The notes under the pieces are model-generated. The model had not been told where the DNA came from and ran no database searches. It was given only the letters and a program-made list of their open reading frames with translations. Positions 23,286 through 32,350 of a DNA stretch of 64,000 nucleotides are shown piece by piece. Origin of the DNA: Acholoe squamosa (Eukaryota > Annelida > Polychaeta > Phyllodocida > Polynoidae); the NCBI GenBank assembly GCA_949317995.1, contig OX439040.1, positions 60,546,089 through 60,610,088 of the forward strand. Reading direction: 5' to 3'. Within the stretch, counting starts at the first letter, position 1; each line of letters opens with the position of its first letter. The translations under genes were made by a program, and so were the position numbers.

Positions 23286-25019
23286 ATGGAAGGCATACTA
23301 GATAAAGACGAGGTTAGGAAAGTAATATCTGAAATATCCAAACCAAAGGCCACCAGGGCTGCCACTACACCTGATGGGATGGTAATGACCCAGCAAAAAG
23401 TTGGGAGTGTTCTGGAATATCTGGTAAATGAGTCCCAAGCATTAACACAGGCGGTACAATGGAGGAACGATGACCTTGTTGACATCAATAAGTCTACTGA
23501 AGCCCTGAAGCTTGAACTTAGCAGTATGCAATCCAAAATGAATCAAATGGAGAAACAGATTAGGCTTAATAAGGGCAATATTGCTGAGAATCAGGAGCAG
23601 ATATGTATCCTTGACAATGCTCTAAAGCGAAGGAACTTATTAGTAGAGGGGCTGAAATTTCATCAAGGTGAGAAAACAAAAGACGTTGCCTATGCCTTAA
23701 TTACCAGTATAATTCCAGACTTTGACTATTACCTCATAGACTACGCATATAGACAGGGCACCCCTGGTAGGAGTGATAGAAATATGATTATAGTGTTCGT
23801 CAAAGGAGAAATTAGGGATATAATCCTATCAAAGAAAAGCGACTTACTGAAGACCAGAGACTATTCACAAGTGTTCATCTCAGAGGACTGTAACGTTGTG
23901 ATTAAAAAACAGAGAGCTGAAGCTAGCGCTATAGCCCGAATGGGGCTGGACGCGGGACTAGATATAAAGCCTAGAGGTCGAGGTGTATCATACAATGGCA
24001 GATATTACCCGCATCATGCACTAGGTGAATTGCCTCCTGAGTTAAGACTCTCCAATACAAGGACAGTGGTTACTGATACATATATTGGATACCACAGCGA
24101 ATTGGCTACTCTGTCGAATTTTTTTCCCTGCTCTATCACTACCAATGGTCTGGTCTTTAAGAGTGTGGAGCATGCCTTCTGCTATAGAAAAGCAATCTTT
24201 GCAGGCAGACCGGACAAAGCTGAACGTATTTTAGATGCTGAAACAGCCTATGGGGCCAAGAAATTAGGGAAATTTGACTGCCTAGGATGGTCAGATAGAG
24301 AGGAAGACGAGCTACTCGAACTGAACATATTAAAGTATGAGCAAGACCATGATCTCCTGGAAATGCTATTATGTACAGGAAATAGAAAATTGCTGGAATG
24401 TACATCCTCAATGTATTGGGGAACAGCTGCCAATCTCCACTCGTATGTGGTAAAAACTGGTAAATTCAAAGGTAGAAATAGAGGTGGCGTTGTCCTAATG
24501 CAGGCTAGGAGGCAGCTGAGGGAAAAGTACACTCCATATGTAGGATCTACTACTGATGAAACAAAAGGGCTAGTCAAGCAAGACATCCCCATCACTCCTG
24601 TGCCACCAGACGATGAAATTGAACAGCAACAGTCTGCAGCAGCCCCAGGTATAACTCCTGACCCAACACTTATCCCTGATCAAGCCGCAACACCATTGCC
24701 ACAAAGACAACACCGTCAGCAGGAACAACAACAACACCAACAAGGCCAACAGCAACTGCAACATGAGCAACAACAACAGCAACAACAGACAACAACATCT
24801 CCAAAACCTGTAATAGCCATGAAGGACCTTCAGGCTGCTCATGGACCAAATACTCCTACAAGAAACGCTGCAAACATAGTGAGCACTGCCTCAGCTGACC
24901 AAACCAAGAAAATGAGATATCAACACAAAAAGAAACATGATGCACCCAGAATAGAAAGAAGCCATGAATCGAATGCCATGCAAAAAATGATGGGTTTTTT
25001 CTCCCCTAAAAAGAAATAG
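23286..25019 (+). CDS. LINE ORF1 protein with NADAR domain
   Basis: 577 aa nucleic-acid-binding ORF1 protein, expected to coat the element RNA in a cytoplasmic RNP. Residues about 45-115 are heptad-rich (coiled coil, probably trimeric). Residues 116-250 resemble the L1-type RRM plus C-terminal domain, starting with RNLLVEGL and including a basic IKKQRAEA helix and YNGRYYP. Residues about 265-415 are a complete NADAR domain: LSNFFP (276-281), FKSVEHAFCYRKA (291-303), YGAKKLGK (322-329), a KYEQ...LL..TG..K.L.E helix series, WGT (378-380) and a closing GRNRGGVVLMQAR. NADAR proteins hydrolyse N-glycosidic bonds, and some remove ADP-ribose from guanine in DNA. Residues 440-505 are Q-rich. The tail is basic and ends in MQKMMGFF plus SPKKK, resembling a PIP box. 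The start was chosen for its Kozak context and because the coiled coil follows. The NADAR assignment is strong; its role in the element is inference. Confidence 0.88.
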   Translation: MEGILDKDEVRKVISEISKPKATRAATTPDGMVMTQQKVGSVLEYLVNESQALTQAVQWRNDDLVDINKSTEALKLELSSMQSKMNQMEKQIRLNKGNIAENQEQICILDNALKRRNLLVEGLKFHQGEKTKDVAYALITSIIPDFDYYLIDYAYRQGTPGRSDRNMIIVFVKGEIRDIILSKKSDLLKTRDYSQVFISEDCNVVIKKQRAEASAIARMGLDAGLDIKPRGRGVSYNGRYYPHHALGELPPELRLSNTRTVVTDTYIGYHSELATLSNFFPCSITTNGLVFKSVEHAFCYRKAIFAGRPDKAERILDAETAYGAKKLGKFDCLGWSDREEDELLELNILKYEQDHDLLEMLLCTGNRKLLECTSSMYWGTAANLHSYVVKTGKFKGRNRGGVVLMQARRQLREKYTPYVGSTTDETKGLVKQDIPITPVPPDDEIEQQQSAAAPGITPDPTLIPDQAATPLPQRQHRQQEQQQHQQGQQQLQHEQQQQQQQTTTSPKPVIAMKDLQAAHGPNTPTRNAANIVSTASADQTKKMRYQHKKKHDAPRIERSHESNAMQKMMGFFSPKKK

Positions 25020-25674
25020 TGTATTAAAAACAATTAATAAACTGTGAATGTATGATTCGTATTTACTAATAAAATCCTTTTTTTCACCTCAAGTGATAGA
25101 TCAGGCACGGCACTGTTGGCTGACTATACACATTATGTTATGCTGGTAAGGCATACCTAAGAGGTTATGGAATAATGGATTGTCTACGTCTCAGTCAATT
25201 ATGATTGTATCAGAGTACATGTATCATCAACCACACCGCGTCCAAATTTAGCTACCGCTAGTGTATTACCTACAGCGACTCCTACCCTCAGGACGCTGTT
25301 AGTAACCAATGGGGCTATGACCTACTAAAACTTGAACAGCTGATTACTATACCCCAAATGCTGTATACTCTAACATGTACATAGCGTTTTGCCCCTCTTA
25401 CTGTTGTCTCATGTTTTCTCACTATACATATTTAACTTGATATCTTGATATCCTTATTATAATTTTGAATTGACATATATCATGTTAATTAATTAAAGAC
25501 TAAGAATATACATATATCATGTTGATTGTAATAATTGGACCAGGAGAGCGCCAGCTGATCCCCTTTTTCTATGATGACTGCCATACTTGAGAAATGCTTT
25601 TTCATATCAGGTATCATTCCTTTTCACCCTCATTCTCACCTGCATTTAATTGGTAAAAATCGTATAAAATATAT
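25020..25674 (+). other. 655-nt inter-ORF region of the LINE
   Basis: There is no ORF of note, and the two flanking ORFs are in different frames (ORF2 is +1 relative to ORF1). Two AATAAA hexamers (25036-25041 and 25068-25073) follow the ORF1 stop within 60 nt. A direct repeat of CATATATCATGTT occurs near 25474 and 25512. The spacer is long for a LINE, so ORF2 is unlikely to be reached by simple stop-start coupling. Confidence 0.6.
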
Positions 25675-28494
25675 ATGATTCTCCTACACGAATTAACCCC
25701 TATGAAGGGGCTAAAAATAATCTGTACCAACACTAGATCAATGTTTAAGAAAAGAGCTGATGTATTTAAATTAGTAACAGGAGCTGATATAACGGGAATA
25801 GTAGAAACCTGGCTTTCCCCATCTGTGTTAGATGCTGACTTACATGTACCAGGCTATCAATATGTCCGGTTGGATAGATTTCCTTTTAGAGAAAAGTCTG
25901 CGGGTGGTGTCATGTTATACTTGAGAGATCATTATATTGCGTGCCTAGACCATAATTCATCTTTTATAACAGAAAACTATGAAATCCTTTGTGTGGATGT
26001 AGAAATTAGTGTCGTAAAATATAAAGTTTTTGTGTGTTATAGACCACCAGACTGCAATGATCTTAAATCAATATATGCCAAACTTGGAGAATTGAAAAGT
26101 ACGGTAACCAAAAACAGAAAATTAATTATTATGGGTGATTTTAATGTAAATCTATTTGACAAAAAAGATGTAAATGATTCTTCTGTCGATGATTTCTGTA
26201 CTGAAAACAACCTTTTTCAACTGATTAATGTTGTCACTCGACCAAGATCTGGGACACTGTTAGATCATATTTATACCAACGTTCATAATGCCTCTACTTA
26301 TGGAACACTGGATTACCATATCTCTGATCATAGCCCAATTTTCTTAGTAATTAAATGTGAGCGACATAAAATAAAGAAGAAAAGGGTTAAAGCTAGGTCA
26401 TATAGAAATTATGACTTTTTAACCTTAAAAAATGCCCTAGTAAACTATAACTGGGAAGAAGTATTGTTGCAAGATGACCCAAATGATATGTGGAAAAGCA
26501 TTTTTAAGGTGATAAATAATGTTCTGGATGAAATGTGCCCTCTTAGAACGATAATTATACCTGAGTATACACCATCATGGTTAACTGAAGATATATTAGA
26601 CTTAATGAAAGTAAGAGATGGTTTATATAGGACAGCAAAGAATTCGATGAGTGAAGATGACTGGAGAATAGCCAACTTTTATAAGCATAGAGTTCAAACC
26701 GAAATATTTAAAAATAAAAAGAAAGAAATGTCAGATTTATTAGAATACAGGAAAAATGACCCTGCCAAATACTGGGAGGTGATTAAAAAGGTGCTACCCA
26801 ATAAGACAGGTGCTACATTGATTAAACTCAGAAATAATACAACAAATCTAGTTATTCCTCCCGAAAATTGTGCTGAATATATAAATAGTTTTTTCACTGG
26901 TATTGGAGAAAAATTAGCTAATGCACTCCCACCTGGTGATAGAGATGAAAATCTAGCTATCCCATATGGTACTATAGTAGATGAAACTAATCTTCTCTTT
27001 GAGCTGTCCTATATAGACTTCATCAAACTGGTCAAATCAATAGATATTAAGAAACCCTCAGCAATAACACATTGTAAGTCTTTTGTTATTAAGGATTCCT
27101 TATTTGCTATTCCAGATGTCTTCAGATCACTGTATAATAAATGTTTAACATCGGCCACTTTCCCTGATGACTGGAAACGAGCCACTGTCATACCCTTACC
27201 TAAAAAAGCAAACTCTATGAATGTGGAAGACCTTAGACCGATTAGTCTATTGCCTATTATGGGAAAACTACTTGAAAAGATTGTATGTAACAGATTACAA
27301 TTATATATGGAGAGACAAGAATTGCTGTGTCCTACTCAGCATGGTTATAGGAAAGGTCGTTCTACTCAAACAGCTATTACTGAACATCTGAAAACAATTA
27401 TTGATAATTATATTATAAATAAGCCTACTTATTGTCTATACATCGATTTCAAAAAAACTTTTGACACAGTCTCACATCCAAAATTACTCCAAAAATTACA
27501 TGCTCTAGGACTTAACAATAAGACATGTGATTTTTTCAAAAATTACTTATCAAATCGACAGCAGTGTACCTTAGCTAATGATATTGTTTCAACACTGAAA
27601 CCCATTACATATGGGGTACCTCAGGGTTCAGTTTTGGGTCCAGTATTGTTTTCCATTTACATTAATTCATTAGCTAAAGCAGTTGACTGTAAAATTACAC
27701 TATATGCAGATGATGCGGTTGTATCGGTGGACTCACCTTATATAATGAACCAGGTCATTCAGAAGATTGTATCATGGTGCCTTAACAATACCCTGACTAT
27801 TAATGCACAAAAGACCAAATGGATGTCTTTTAATACGAACCCCAATCATAGAACTCAATTCCTAATGAACCATGTTATTCTTGAAAAGGTGGACAATTTT
27901 TCCTACCTAGGCTTATTAATGGATACTGAGATGAAATTTGTAAAACACAGAGAAAATACTATGCGAACTATCAGACACAGGATTTTCCAAATGGGACGAG
28001 TGAGATGTCTGTTGGATGAAAATGCCTCTCTAACTGTTTTCAAATCTATGATATTACCTATATTTGATTATTGTGACTATATATGGGATCGTGATTATAG
28101 AGGAGAAAATAGAGATCTTCAAATGTTACAGAATAGAGTCTTAAGAATGGTATATAAAGTTAAACTAGAAGAAAATCCTGTTATGACCACAATACAGATA
28201 CAAGAAAGGAGCAATTGTTCAGAACTTTGTGTTAGACGAGACCTACATCTATTATCTTATGGTTTCATGTTGACCCAGAATATAAATCTTGTGGATAGTA
28301 GAAATATAGCTACACGATACCATCAGGGTAAAAGATTGTTAGTCCCACATTGCCTGAAACCAATTGTACTAAGAAGCGCCTACTACAGAGCCATATTAAG
28401 GTGGAATCAACTAAAACCAGAATATACTGTTATTAATAACTTCTATGAATTTAAAAATAGTGTTAGTAAAGTCTACCCAAATTGCTTTATATAA
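25675..28494 (+). CDS. LINE ORF2: APE-type endonuclease and reverse transcriptase
   Basis: 939 aa enzyme for target-primed reverse transcription: the endonuclease nicks chromosomal DNA and the RT copies the element RNA from the nick. The endonuclease (about 11-228) has TNTRS (18-22), E44 in VETW, YRPP (122-125), GDFN with D155, LLDHIY (195-200) and ISDHSP (216-221). The RT (about 490-760) has PISLLP, QHGYRKGRST, IDFKKTFD with catalytic D591, GVPQGSVLGP (647-656) and YADD (677-680). The C-terminal part holds a helical region with LQNRVLRM but no RNase H and no obvious zinc knuckle. All catalytic residues needed for EN and RT activity are present. The usual Ala of the motif AFD is Thr here (KKTFD), a mild oddity. 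The second Met (25702) immediately precedes the endonuclease core and could be the true start. Confidence 0.93.
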   Translation: MILLHELTPMKGLKIICTNTRSMFKKRADVFKLVTGADITGIVETWLSPSVLDADLHVPGYQYVRLDRFPFREKSAGGVMLYLRDHYIACLDHNSSFITENYEILCVDVEISVVKYKVFVCYRPPDCNDLKSIYAKLGELKSTVTKNRKLIIMGDFNVNLFDKKDVNDSSVDDFCTENNLFQLINVVTRPRSGTLLDHIYTNVHNASTYGTLDYHISDHSPIFLVIKCERHKIKKKRVKARSYRNYDFLTLKNALVNYNWEEVLLQDDPNDMWKSIFKVINNVLDEMCPLRTIIIPEYTPSWLTEDILDLMKVRDGLYRTAKNSMSEDDWRIANFYKHRVQTEIFKNKKKEMSDLLEYRKNDPAKYWEVIKKVLPNKTGATLIKLRNNTTNLVIPPENCAEYINSFFTGIGEKLANALPPGDRDENLAIPYGTIVDETNLLFELSYIDFIKLVKSIDIKKPSAITHCKSFVIKDSLFAIPDVFRSLYNKCLTSATFPDDWKRATVIPLPKKANSMNVEDLRPISLLPIMGKLLEKIVCNRLQLYMERQELLCPTQHGYRKGRSTQTAITEHLKTIIDNYIINKPTYCLYIDFKKTFDTVSHPKLLQKLHALGLNNKTCDFFKNYLSNRQQCTLANDIVSTLKPITYGVPQGSVLGPVLFSIYINSLAKAVDCKITLYADDAVVSVDSPYIMNQVIQKIVSWCLNNTLTINAQKTKWMSFNTNPNHRTQFLMNHVILEKVDNFSYLGLLMDTEMKFVKHRENTMRTIRHRIFQMGRVRCLLDENASLTVFKSMILPIFDYCDYIWDRDYRGENRDLQMLQNRVLRMVYKVKLEENPVMTTIQIQERSNCSELCVRRDLHLLSYGFMLTQNINLVDSRNIATRYHQGKRLLVPHCLKPIVLRSAYYRAILRWNQLKPEYTVINNFYEFKNSVSKVYPNCFI

Positions 28495-28796
28495 ACTAAG
28501 TATATATATCAGACCTATGATACTATATTTCCATATTCATCTCATCTCATTATCATCACTATTAAAAGCATCAGATTCTTGTTACTTAGGGTAGGTCACA
28601 ACTATAAAACCCTAGTAGGTTAAGTGGAAAAGACTATGTAATATGACTGCTATTATTGTTAATCAAAATACGTCCATTGAATTGAATTAAGCTATATTGT
28701 GGGTCCTAGCGTAAGCACTACAATGCGTAGGTGCTAGGTTAAACATCTTACATTTATTATGTACCTTGTTTTTGCCCAATAAACGACTTCAAAAAA
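28495..28796 (+). terminator. LINE 3' UTR with poly(A) signal and possible stem-loop
   Basis: AATAAA at 28779-28784 lies 12 nt before the satellite junction. CCTAGC and GCTAGG near 28707 and 28734 can pair around a ~22-nt loop, with AGCAC/GTGCT as a competing stem. Related LINE clades use a 3' hairpin for RT recognition, so this is a candidate recognition element. Confidence 0.45.
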
Positions 28797-29290
28797 GATA
28801 AAGGCATTTGTTTCAAACATTCACATTGCCCAACAGATGAAGGCATTAGCTTCAGACATTTACATTGCCCAGCAGAGAAAGGTATTTGCTTCAAACGTTC
28901 ACATTGCCCAACAGATAAAGGCATTAGCTTCAAACATTTACATTGCCCAGCAGATAAAGGCATTTGCTTCAAACGTTCACATTGCCCAACAGATGAAGGC
29001 ATTTGCTTCAAACATTTACATTGCCCAGCAGATAAAGGCATTTGCTTCAAACATTTACATTGCCCAGCAGATAAAGGCATTTGCTTCAAACATTCAAATT
29101 GCCCAACAGATAAAGGCATTTGCTTCAAACATTTACATTGCCCAGCAGATAAAGGCATTTGCTTCAAACAATTACATTGCCCAGCAGATAAAGGCATTTG
29201 CTTCAAACAGTTACATTGCCCAACAGATAAAGGCATTTGCCTCAAACCTTTACATTGGCCAGCAGATAAAGGTATTTGCTTCAAACCTTT
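28797..29290. repeat. 39-bp minisatellite, 12 full units plus a partial unit
   Basis: Units start at 28797, 28836, 28875, 28914 and every 39 bp to 29265. The unit begins GATAAAGGCATTTGCTTCAA and ends TTGCCCAGCA. Because 39 is a multiple of 3, both strands are open in one frame and would read 13-residue repeats (for example IKAFASNIYIAQQ), but no start, splice or composition evidence supports translation. Identity between units is about 90%. The array abuts the LINE 3' end exactly. Confidence 0.9.
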
Positions 29291-30421
29291 CTTGGTCGAA
29301 TTTTGGCAAACCTGATGACAATCTACTGTCAGCCGACAAGGCAGGGTAGGATTCCCCTGCCATTCCCGTGCCACCTAGTCAGCCCTCCTTCATCATATGA
29401 GGTTGCTGCTGCTTCTGATGTAGACATATTAAACTATAAGCTGAAAGAAAATACTGAAAAGGGGACTATGTTTTGGCATATTGTCATAGCATCCCGTGAC
29501 CCATGGGATAGACTATGGTTAGTATCTCTATCCATTATTTTGTGCACCTCAATGTACGTCATTTGCCTTCCCTTTCATTCTCTTACTTACTTTCTCTCTC
29601 ATTCTCTCCTTTTCTCTCTTTTGTCACTCGTGAGAGGAGCCGCATTTCCAAATACCAACTGAATATTCAAGAATTCTAGATAGTCTTTCACTTTTCCTTC
29701 TTGGAAGATGTACCATTTCTTACCCAGCCACTGTTTCAGCCAACATTCTAACAAGGGCATGGTTGATATGGTCACAAAATAGACAGTCAGGACGTAAGGT
29801 TGACAAGGCTGATGGCTGGCTTGGTGACTGTAATTCCAAACACGCCCATGTGAGTGAAGTGAAGCGTTCCTAGAGATCCCCATGTATCAAGCCACCTTTA
29901 ATGGCAGTCATTGTATCTGCCATAAAATTTTAAAGAGCCCCCAGTCAGGCATAAATGATAGATTTTGAATTTGGGAAAACATTATAGCAAGCTTCCATGG
30001 TAGTTAGTGGGTCGATTGCTCTAGATTAGGCTTACTTATTAAAGCCTCTTAGAAAAATGATGTCAAGGGCAAGCTGTTTTGACGTTTTAATTGCTTTTTA
30101 CTTTGGGGTATTAATCAAGCGATTAAAGTGGCTGGATGGAGAATGGCTGAGCGGTATACAGAGAATCAGCCTCCCCGTCATCAGGGGCACTAGGTTGTGG
30201 ATCATTAGTTGCTCCTTCATTAACCCATTAACAACGGCATAATGCCTCTATTGATGTCCATTTTCTGCAGAACCCTGTTGGTCAGCATCTCAATTATGCA
30301 TCATGCTGAATCTTTCTACAGTTGAGCATAAATTATGCTCTATTGGCACTGTGCACTGTAGTTTGATAATGTGCAATATTACAATTAAGATCGTTAGGAT
30401 TAATTACCCTTTTTGCTGCCT
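29291..30421. other. Non-coding, nothing recognised
   Basis: Unique sequence with a pyrimidine-rich run at 29560-29630 (CTCTCTCATTCTCTCC). ORFs of 94-128 codons overlap on both strands and carry no domain. Confidence 0.45.
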
Positions 30422-30672
30422 GGAGGGTCTTGCCAAAAGATAACGAGGATGAACCTCTCTAAATATTTTCAGAGAGTGCTGAGGAAAACGTGTATTGCCT
30501 CGTTTTCAAAGCATTGACAAAAGAATTACTTTAGAATCTATGGGGAAATTGTTTCGAGAAGTGAAAAAACGTGCACATTTGATCTAAACGATTATCCATA
30601 CAATTATTTAGTAAGGCAAAAATGTGCACATTTTCATTCTCGGTTCACGTCTCTCTTTTGGCAAGACTCTCC
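30422..30672. mobile_element. TIR element with GTCTTGCCAAAAGA arms (251 bp)
   Basis: GGAGGGTCTTGCCAAAAGA at the left end is inverted at the right end with one mismatch. Inner words AAACGTGCACATTTG and AAAATGTGCACATTTT are partly repeated. No TSD is clear and no ORF is present. Confidence 0.7.
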
Positions 30673-31560
30673 TGAGAGCTTAATTCTGCCGTTGGTATGG
30701 GAATTCACAAACCCATGAATTCAGGTATCGTAGGGATGACTGGAGTATCGCCGTAATGAAACAAAACTGGAAAGTACATTGTGATGGTACTTTCTGTAAG
30801 TCTATTTCATGTTTTCTTGATCTGCCATTACATTAAAGTAACAAATTTTGGCTTTTAAATCTCTCGTGAATTCCTCTATAGCATTAAATAAAATTTGAAA
30901 TCCAAAAGATGACGTGTACCGTAGTTATTCTGTAGGTGTTTAACAGCACACAACCTCTCTGTAGATAGTGAATGTGCCTCTACTGCTCTTTCCCGAATGT
31001 TGGAAAACAACTTTCAATAAAAGGAAAGGCATAATCTTCCCTCTGGGTGACTCTGGGCGACTCTGGGCGACAACAGCAGAGTAACTTTAAGTTACTAGCA
31101 TGAATACCACCGATAAAGCACCGCAATAGTGCAGACGACAGACGACACTCAGACAACCTGCTCATGCTCACGCGGCACTGGGCAGATTAATGGCATTGTC
31201 TATTCCACTGGTGTGGCCAAAGACGCCCGAGACAACGTAAAAGTACCAGCAACCAGCGTAATGGCCGCAAGTCACACGAGAACTACACACAGACATTTTT
31301 CATTCGTTTAGCCTTAAAGTACTCTGTGACGTTTTGAAATTGAAACTGCCACGAACAGTGCAGATCACGATGTGGAAAGACGGAAGCTGGGCATCGATTA
31401 CTTGGTGTTAGGGGTGATGGTAGTATCCAATGAGGCAGCCGAGCTGTATAAAAAAAAAACGCCATGGTAGTCCAGTAGATCCATTCATTTTATCATGAGG
31501 ATTGTACCCAGAGGTACTTTAGGATATACTGATCATTTTTGGATATAGACCCATTCTTGA
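30673..31560. other. Non-coding, nothing firmly recognised
   Basis: Contains a short direct repeat of GACTCTGGGCGA near 31050 and a moderately CpG-rich stretch around 31130-31280. No exon could be defined. Confidence 0.4.
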
Positions 31561-31719
31561 AATTTTTCTCCTTGAATATGGTTGCCATGGAAAGCTGTTT
31601 CTGTGTATTTTTCATAATTCAAAGGGTTTATAGGGTCTAGAATTATTTTTGTGGCACCATATTTGCCAGTGAGTCTTATTATTAAGAAATACATTCTATG
31701 CCATAAATACATTCCATGC

Positions 31720-32350
31720 CATATTGTTGCCTAGCAACTGTCAAGAAATTTATTGATTTCCCTAGCAACCACCCAAAAATTGTCATTTATAAGAGTTATA
31801 ACCCTGCCACTCATCAAGATATAAAAAATTAGGGTTGATCAAGTATTATTCATTTCATTTCTGAGCTAATACTTCCTTAGCAACACAGGCATAGGCCTAT
31901 ACAGAGGCATTTTGTTCATTTACAACCCCCCTAAACTCATGTCACCAAAGACCATTTGACCTATTTATGCTAACCTCAGTCAAAATGCTTAGCAAGAGTA
32001 TTCTTATTGTTTACTGCCATAACAACATTTAACATATATGCCATGCTGTTGCCTAGCAGTCAACAAATATGTTGATTTCCCCAGTAACCACCCAAAAATG
32101 CCATTTGGGAGTTCTAGGCATGTGAATCATCACTGTATCAAATAGTAGGGTCATGTCACCAAAAAACAATTGGACCTATCTATGCTTACCTCAGTCAAAC
32201 ATATATATGCCCAACAACAGTATTCTTATTGTTTATTGCCTTAGCAATATGTAACATGTATGTCATGCTCTTGCCTAGCAAACAGGTAATAAATATGTTG
32301 ATTTCCCTAGCAACCACCCAAAAATTGCCATTTATATGAGTTCTATGCCT
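31720..32350 (+). repeat. Three diverged repeats carrying GTTGCCTAGCAAC-like palindromes
   Basis: Units near 31725, 32048 and 32270 each read TTGCCTAGCA, then TTGATTTCCC(T/C)AG(C/T)AACC, then ACCCAAAAATTG or a close variant. The first contains a perfect RFX X-box half-site pair, GTTGCCTAGCAAC (31726-31738). No coding potential. Confidence 0.65.

Larger units (their letters stand above)
22908..28796 (+). mobile_element. Full-length-looking non-LTR retrotransposon (LINE) with a NADAR-bearing ORF1
   Basis: Two long uninterrupted ORFs in the same orientation encode a LINE ORF1 protein and an endonuclease plus reverse transcriptase. The 5' end is not visible; it lies after the MITE end at 22905 and before the ORF1 start. 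The 3' end is placed after AATAAA (28779-28784) and CTTCAAAAAA, where a 39-bp satellite begins. No target-site duplication could be identified. The EN and RT motifs and the lack of RNase H fit the CR1/L2/Crack side of the Jockey superfamily (inferred, no tree). With both ORFs free of stops and frameshifts, the copy may be young or still active. Confidence 0.85.

Noticed and set aside
23286..25019. ORF1 as an independent host NADAR gene
   Set aside because: The N-terminal half is a typical LINE ORF1 coiled coil plus RRM/CTD, it has no introns, and an EN-RT ORF follows on the same strand. A host NADAR gene captured in the past remains the likely source of the domain.
28797..29290. Possible CRISPR-like array
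   Set aside because: Units are directly head-to-tail with no unique spacers, and the context is an animal genome.
28757..29374. Open reading frames on both strands across the 39-bp array encoding 13-residue repeats (CLKQMPLSAGQCK and IKAFASNIYIAQQ types)
   Set aside because: A stop-free unit whose length is a multiple of 3 stays open for the whole array in the same frame. There is no promoter, splice or domain evidence, and both strands cannot both be genes.
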